A stretch of 26,000 bases of DNA from JAMCRD01 sp964633405 (GTDB lineage: Bacteria; Patescibacteriota; Minisyncoccia; UBA6257; Colwellbacteraceae), in the NCBI GenBank assembly GCA_964633405.1, contig CAZWFV010000005.1:1-26000 (forward strand), read 5' to 3'. The notes below the pieces were generated by a model. It worked only from the letters and a program-made list of their open reading frames with translations. It was not told the origin of the DNA and made no database searches. Positions 22,160 to 26,000 of this stretch are shown one piece after another. Position 1 is the stretch's first letter. Every line of letters begins with the position of its first letter. The translations under genes were made by a program, and so were the position numbers.

Positions 22160-22429
22160 ATGAATCAAATTATCAAGAAAAAGGCCTTGCGGAGGCTTCA
22201 AATAGTGAAGGGCCAGATCAAAGGCCTCGAAAAGATGATCGGCGAGGAAAAGTACTGCGTCGATATTATTACGCAGTCGTCGGCGATCAAGCAGGCGCTT
22301 TCCGGAATCGATGGCCTGCTGCTCGAAAACCATCTTGCCACCCATGTGGCGATGCAGATGAGGGCCGGAAAGGGCAAAAAAGCTACCGATGAAATATTAA
22401 AGGTCTATAAATTATCACAACGAAGATAA
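22160..22429 (+). CDS. CsoR/RcnR-family metal-responsive repressor
   Basis: 89-residue all-helical DNA-binding repressor that lets go of DNA on binding its effector. KKKALRRLQIVKGQIKGLEK is the basic DNA-binding helix; YCVDIITQSSAIKQAL has the conserved Cys33; ENHLATHV provides His58 and His62. Cu(I)-sensing CsoR uses Cys-His-Cys; here the third ligand is His, as in the Ni/Co sensor RcnR (His-Cys-His-His), but the N-terminal His of RcnR is missing. The effector is therefore uncertain (Cu, Ni, Co or a thiol-reactive compound). It autoregulates through the operator in its promoter and is the first gene of the module that runs to the window edge; the next gene begins 2 nt after its stop. Confidence 0.9.
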   Translation: MNQIIKKKALRRLQIVKGQIKGLEKMIGEEKYCVDIITQSSAIKQALSGIDGLLLENHLATHVAMQMRAGKGKKATDEILKVYKLSQRR

Positions 22430-22431
22430 CA

Positions 22432-23113
22432 ATGAAAAGAATAATTACATATTTGGGATTGTCGCTCACCGCACTTTCCGCCTTTCTTATCGTGGGCACG
22501 GCACATGCACGGATGACGGGAGGATATGGCACGAGCGGATCGTACGGTGGGTACGGCATGATGGGCGGCTGGACATACCCGGGCGCATCGTCAACGGCAA
22601 TGTCCGCGAGCGATATGCAGGCGATTGCGGATGGTAAGGCGTTGTACGCGCAGTTGCGGGCGGGGGCAGGCACAGTGCAGCAATCTCACGAGCGACAACT
22701 ATGACCAGCTCGGCGAGTATTTCATGGACCAGATGACGGGATCAGGCCATGCGGCGATGGATTCGATGCTGCCGAGTATGATGGGCGAGCAGGGCGACCA
22801 GGCGATGCACATCGCGCTCGGCGAGTGGTATTCGGGCTGCGATCCGAACGCGGCACTCCCGGCCGGTGCTGCGATGATGGGATATGGATACGGCGGCTAC
22901 GGATATGCGGATCCGTTCGGATGGATCCTTATGGTCCTCTTCTGGGTGCTTCTCATCATCGGCGTCATCGTGCTTATCCGATGGCTTGGCCATGGGCATC
23001 GGCATGGGTGGCATGACCACGGCCATTCGGCACTTGACGTTCTTAAGGAACGCTACGCGAAAGGCGAGATCGACAAGAAAGAGTTTGAGGAGAAGAAAAA
23101 CGATTTAATGTAA
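22432..23113 (+). pseudogene. Exported/membrane His-rich SHOCT protein, frame interrupted
   Basis: From ATG at 22432: a signal peptide or anchor (IITYLGLSLTALSAFLIVG), a Gly/Tyr/Met-rich segment, then an ADGKALYAQLRAG block. A run of five G (22662-22666) shifts the frame, which would stop at 22704. Removing one G joins it to QAQCSNLTSDNYDQLGEYF and onward to 23113, about 226 residues in all. The second half has CSNLT and SGCDPN cysteines, a membrane helix (GWILMVLFWVLLIIGVIVLI), a His-rich stretch (GHGHRHGWHDHGH) and a SHOCT domain (LDVLKERYAKGEIDKKEFEE). Met-, His- and Cys-rich parts suggest metal binding. The continuity of both halves argues for one gene broken by a homopolymer error or a recent mutation. 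Confidence 0.75.
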
Positions 23114-23117
23114 CCTT

Positions 23118-23531
23118 ATGAAACCGGCACTCGCGACCATAATCATAGTGGCGGCGGTCCTTGCCTTTGAGGTAGGTAGCTTTGCTATGATGAATATGGG
23201 CGCGAGCAATCATGCGAACTGCCTTGCGGCAATCCCCGGGAGTGCCGCGTGCGTCGGCGGTATGGATCCGATCCAATTCGCCGTCACGCATATCAACGCG
23301 TTCCTCGGCGCGTCGCTCGGCATCACGGGTTCCGTGACGCTTGCGTTTTTCGCTTTGTTTGTCCTTTTTGCACGGCTGTCGATTGGCGATGTGCTGAAAG
23401 ACCCGGCAATCAGCATCATTGCTTCCAGAATCTCTTTCGAAAAAACCGCAGAAAGTATAACGAAGCAGCGCCATTGGATTTCCCTCCATGAGAGGCGGGA
23501 TCCTTCGCTCGTTTTCGCTGCAAGCACGTAG
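23118..23531 (+). CDS. Small membrane protein with an outside Cys pair
   Basis: 137 residues: membrane helix at about 4-24, an outside loop with Cys35 and Cys45 (HANCLAAIPGSAACVGGMDP), a second helix at about 66-90 (LGITGSVTLAFFALFVLFA), and a cytosolic C-terminus. The two cysteines could form a disulphide or bind a metal. It starts 4 nt after the SHOCT gene and is followed by a strong hairpin. It resembles, from memory, small proteins near copper-handling genes in Patescibacteria, but I cannot name a family. Confidence 0.7.
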   Translation: MKPALATIIIVAAVLAFEVGSFAMMNMGASNHANCLAAIPGSAACVGGMDPIQFAVTHINAFLGASLGITGSVTLAFFALFVLFARLSIGDVLKDPAISIIASRISFEKTAESITKQRHWISLHERRDPSLVFAAST

Positions 23532-23560
23532 GCCAATTTTAATCGGCATTCTTGCTTGCA

Positions 23561-23593
23561 GCACAAAACCGCATCGTATGCGGTTTTTCGTGC
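23561..23593 (+). terminator. Hairpin terminator inside the metal/thiol module
   Basis: AAAACCGCAT (23565-23574) and ATGCGGTTTT (23578-23587), perfect with a 3-nt loop, then TC; GCAC/GTGC bases extend the stem. A second inverted repeat CTGCAAGCA/TGCTTGCAG (23518-23526/23553-23561) lies just upstream and shares a base with the extended stem. This should separate the first three genes from the rest, unless antiterminated. Confidence 0.7.
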
Positions 23594-23624
23594 GCAGAGG
23601 CAGTCGACCAATAAATCAACAACT

Positions 23625-24116
23625 ATGGACAAACCATTACTCCTTGAGGAGTTCCTCGAAAAGATAGGGTCGGAGAAAGAAAAAGCGGGTGTCGATCTTT
23701 CGACGGCGGAGGATTTGAGCATAGCCGTCATGAACCTCATTAGTTTGGAGGAGCATTTCTTCTTTACGGCGGAGAAAACAAAAAAGGACGAGTATCTCGA
23801 CACGATCCAAGAAATCCGTAGGGTACGTAAGCAATTCCTTGCGCAGCTTATGCCTGACAACGAAGGTGAGACGTGGTGCATCGCGAAACACCTCTTGGCA
23901 ACGACCATGCGCCTCATTGAGGTAGGCAACAAGCTCCAGTCCGAAGGCGAGAAAAAGAAGGCAAAAAAGACATTTGAGGGCGCGTACAAGGTGTATTCGC
24001 TGTTCTGGGCCTTGAAATTGGGGCTCATAAAAGGCGGCAAGGTGGGAAATGTCGCAAAAGGCAGTTCGCCGCTTGAAGAGCTTGTCGCCAAGATAGCCGA
24101 CTGTTGCGAGGAATAA
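23625..24116 (+). CDS. Cytosolic helical protein ending in vicinal cysteines
   Basis: 163 residues, no membrane segment or signal. Rich in Glu and Lys and predicted all-helical: LLLEEFLEKIGSEKEKAG, SIAVMNLISLEEHFFFTAEK, IQEIRRVRKQFLAQLMPDN. A single Cys lies mid-protein (GETWCIAKHLL) and a Cys-Cys pair is at the very end (IADCCEE). ATG at 23625 is chosen because an upstream frame reads through the terminator hairpin. It starts 38 nt past that hairpin. The helices and the LEEHFF segment vaguely suggest a four-helix metal-binding bundle, which is a guess. Confidence 0.7.
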   Translation: MDKPLLLEEFLEKIGSEKEKAGVDLSTAEDLSIAVMNLISLEEHFFFTAEKTKKDEYLDTIQEIRRVRKQFLAQLMPDNEGETWCIAKHLLATTMRLIEVGNKLQSEGEKKKAKKTFEGAYKVYSLFWALKLGLIKGGKVGNVAKGSSPLEELVAKIADCCEE

Positions 24117-24134
24117 AAATAATCCACGATTGAT

Positions 24135-25136
24135 ATGGAACACAAAATACACTGTCATAATGACGAATTCGAACCCGCGCCGCCGGAAGATTTTAGAGAA
24201 GAAGCGACTCCGGCAAAATCCAAAGGAAGCTGGTTCCTGCCTGCGAGCATCCTCGCGTCCGCGGCCGTTATCGCTGGGGCACTTTTCTACGTTGGCAATG
24301 CGAGAATGGTGGGAATCGGACAAGGCGTTCCATCGTTGGCCGATCCGCAGTCGGCAGCCAACCAGAACGCAGTGGTCTCAGCGCTCCAAGAAAAAGTGAT
24401 TCCGGCGGATGGCGTGACATTGCCCGTTCGTTGGGGCGACCTCGGCAAGCAGCTCGTCGCCGCGGGCGTCATCGACGAGCCGCGGTTCGTTGCGCTCTAT
24501 GCGAACCGTGGCGGGCTGCCGGCCGGCGCGAAGACCCTCCTCGACGACGCCGATAACGGAGATCTCGTCATGACGCCGCAGAATTCAGGCATTATCCTGA
24601 ACCTCCTGTGGGCGCTCGGTCTCGGGAATAAGAATCCGATTCTCGAGAGCGGCCCGATGCAGGATCCGCAATACGGCGGGGCGAAGAGCTTCGCCTCGAC
24701 CGGTGGCTGGACGCTTGCGGTCGGCAATGCCATGGACCATTACAGCGCCCATTCGTTTGTAACACTTACAACTGATCAGCAAGCCCTTGTTAATCGCGTC
24801 GCACAGAACATCTATCGTCCCTGTTGCGGCAACTCAACGTATTTCCCGGATTGCAACCACGGCATGGCAATGCTCGCTCTCCTTGAGCTCATGGCATCGC
24901 AGGGCGTTTCGGAGTCCGACATGTACAAGGCCGCGCTTGCGGCGAATTCCTACTGGTTTCCGGATACCTACATGACAATCGCGAGCTACATCAAAAGCCA
25001 AGGTGTCGACTGGAGTGCAGTGGATCCGAAGACCGTCCTTGGCGCCGCCTATTCGAGCGCACAAGGATACCAGCAGATAGAAAATAAAATCACGCCGGTG
25101 CAGACACAATCGTCGGGCGGCTGCGCGGTACAATAA
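24135..25136 (+). CDS. Exported Cys/His-motif protein with a Gly-Cys C-terminus
   Basis: 333 residues. A cytosolic N-terminus carrying HKIHCHND (possible metal ligands) leads to a membrane helix at about 33-54, then a domain outside the cytosol. Its hallmark is RPCCGNSTYFPDCNHGMAML (Cys230, Cys231, Cys240, His242), which looks like a metal or cofactor site, within a mostly helical region with Trp, Tyr and Asn. The end is a Gln/Thr/Ser linker and SSGGCAVQ. No enzyme family is recognised; a conserved family of unknown function is my impression. The next gene begins 14 nt on and ends in nearly the same tail. Confidence 0.75.
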   Translation: MEHKIHCHNDEFEPAPPEDFREEATPAKSKGSWFLPASILASAAVIAGALFYVGNARMVGIGQGVPSLADPQSAANQNAVVSALQEKVIPADGVTLPVRWGDLGKQLVAAGVIDEPRFVALYANRGGLPAGAKTLLDDADNGDLVMTPQNSGIILNLLWALGLGNKNPILESGPMQDPQYGGAKSFASTGGWTLAVGNAMDHYSAHSFVTLTTDQQALVNRVAQNIYRPCCGNSTYFPDCNHGMAMLALLELMASQGVSESDMYKAALAANSYWFPDTYMTIASYIKSQGVDWSAVDPKTVLGAAYSSAQGYQQIENKITPVQTQSSGGCAVQ

Positions 25137-25150
25137 CCGGAGATAAAAAC

Positions 25151-25354
25151 ATGAAACCAACCAATGACAATTTCTGGTTATTCATCAGTATCGCGCTCTT
25201 CGTGATTATCGTCGGCACGGCGTGGGCTTATGCGTTCCGGCCGTTCGGGGCGAACGCAGCGGCACAGGAAAATCAGATTACCGCGCCATCGTCACAAGCA
25301 CAAAACCAAACATCTTCCTACAGCCAGCCGAGCGGTTGTGGGGTGCAACAATAG
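25151..25354 (+). CDS. Membrane-anchored tail protein ending SGCGVQQ
   Basis: 67 residues: membrane helix at about 8-28 (FWLFISIALFVIIVGTAWAY), then a Gln/Ser/Ala/Asn-rich flexible stretch and a C-terminal SGCGVQQ with the only cysteine (Cys63). There is no folded domain, so it is a tether presenting one Cys outside the membrane. GGAG lies 8 nt before the ATG, one of the few Shine-Dalgarno sites here, supporting the start. It is 2 nt upstream of the CcdA-like gene. Possible roles are a thiol carrier or a metal-relay tail; not a lipoprotein, since the Cys is at the far end. Confidence 0.72.
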   Translation: MKPTNDNFWLFISIALFVIIVGTAWAYAFRPFGANAAAQENQITAPSSQAQNQTSSYSQPSGCGVQQ

Positions 25355-25356
25355 CC

Positions 25357-26000
25357 ATGGAAACCATCATCAGCACATCGCTTGTAGCGGCATTCATTGC
25401 GGGAATCGCGGCACTCTTCGCGCCGTGCTGCGTCACCGTGCTTCTGCCGTCGTACTTCGGCTCGATCTTCAGGACGCGGCGGAAGGTGTTCCTTATGACC
25501 TTTATCTTCTTCCTCGGCATCCTCACCGTGTTCCTTCCTTTGGGCCTCGGTTTCTCGATGCTCGGGCAGTTCTTCAGCCGCTACCACCGCGAGATATTCA
25601 CGGTGATCGGCGCGGTGCTCTTTGTGCTCGGCGTCTCGCTCCTCTTCGGGAAGCGGCTCCCGATGCCGAAGTCGCTCCGGTTGAAGCCGGATCTCACGGG
25701 CAACGAAAACGCCGGATCGGTCTATCTCTTGGGCATTTTCTCCGGCGTCGCGACCACCTGTTGCGCGCCGGTACTTGCGGGTGCGCTCGCCCTCTCAGTG
25801 CTGCCGGGCTCGTTCATCTGGGGCATCGTCTACACCCTGGCCTACGTGCTCGGCATGGTGACACCGCTCTTCATCCTCTCCGTGGCGCTCGACCGTACGG
25901 CGCTCACTGACCGGCTCTTTGGGGCAAGGAAGCCGCTTGAATTCACGCTCTTCGGGAAAACGATCCGCGCGAGGGTCTCCGACCTCCTTGCGGGAGTCAC
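25357..26000 (+). CDS. CcdA-like thiol/electron or metal transporter (3' partial)
   Basis: An open frame from ATG at 25357 runs off the window (214 codons seen). It is a polytopic membrane protein like CcdA/DsbD-beta: helices with LFAPCCVTVLLPSYFGSIF near the N-terminus and GVATTCCAPVLAGALALS after the third helix. In CcdA single Cys in these two positions form a redox pair that carries electrons across the membrane. Here each is a vicinal pair (Cys24-Cys25 and Cys135-Cys136), and APCC replaces the usual SPC. The first pair falls in the first helix at the same place as the Hg-binding pair of MerT, a motif similarity only. It directly follows the two Gly-Cys-tail proteins, possible partners. 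Confidence 0.85.
   Translation, partial: METIISTSLVAAFIAGIAALFAPCCVTVLLPSYFGSIFRTRRKVFLMTFIFFLGILTVFLPLGLGFSMLGQFFSRYHREIFTVIGAVLFVLGVSLLFGKRLPMPKSLRLKPDLTGNENAGSVYLLGIFSGVATTCCAPVLAGALALSVLPGSFIWGIVYTLAYVLGMVTPLFILSVALDRTALTDRLFGARKPLEFTLFGKTIRARVSDLLAGV

Noticed and set aside
23210..24323. Long minus-strand frames
   Set aside because: Shadows of the plus-strand helical and membrane genes, with Cys/Arg-rich composition and no start signals.
25230..25910. Plus-strand frame of 226 codons, rich in Arg and His
   Set aside because: It is the shifted frame of the CcdA-like gene, whose own frame is open to the window edge and encodes membrane helices with paired cysteines.

Overview
The window looks like a chromosomal segment of a bacterium with a small, streamlined genome, most likely a Candidate Phyla Radiation (Patescibacteria) lineage. 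This is inferred from gene content (an ECF sigma factor with a membrane partner and a secreted helical protein, a YkuK-type RNase H fold protein, RNase Y, a ClpB variant, FtsK–RodZ-like–RecA, a DUF378 protein, a holin-like membrane protein), from tight packing with short overlaps, and from the near absence of Shine-Dalgarno sequences. No rRNA, tRNA, CRISPR array or transposase was seen.

Layout. 1-2.0 kb is loosely packed: the tail of a replication-relaxation-like gene, dcd on the minus strand, two possible small RNAs, a frame-broken zinc-ribbon gene and a 56-residue membrane peptide. 2.05-3.95 kb is a plus-strand trio: ECF sigma factor, single-pass membrane protein (probable anti-sigma), secreted helical protein. 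A 15-bp bidirectional terminator separates it from HU. 4.0-13.0 kb is a long minus-strand block, upstream to downstream: YkuK-like protein, RNase H/DEDD exonuclease-like protein, cysteine desulfurase, HtrA protease, ClpB, polytopic membrane protein, RNase Y, HU; at least RNase Y and HU have their own promoters. 13.1-16.9 kb is the plus-strand set ftsK, rodZ-like gene, recA. 16.9-20.9 kb is minus: truB, DUF378, glyA, folD and an LCP-family gene, convergent with recA. At 21.0-21.9 kb are a dCMP deaminase with a palindromic operator candidate and a holin-like protein.

From about 21.9 kb the character changes. A remnant coding fragment is followed by a CsoR/RcnR-family repressor with a clear operator inside its own promoter, then a run of closely spaced plus-strand genes: a His-rich SHOCT membrane protein (frame broken in a G run), a small membrane protein with a cysteine pair between its membrane segments, a cytosolic helical protein ending in vicinal cysteines, an exported Cys/His protein, a tiny membrane-anchored tail protein, and a CcdA-like transporter carrying two vicinal Cys-Cys pairs that runs off the window. 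Isoleucine codons shift from ATA-rich to ATC-rich here, suggesting horizontal acquisition. The exported Cys/His protein and the tail protein share a Gly-Cys-x-Val-Gln C-terminus just before the CcdA-like gene. I read this as a metal-responsive thiol/metal handling module, and it is the best candidate in the window for an undescribed system.

Two genes (zinc ribbon at 1.3-1.6 kb, SHOCT protein at 22.4-23.1 kb) are each broken by what looks like one nucleotide. These could be assembly errors, real mutations or recoding, so raw reads matter.
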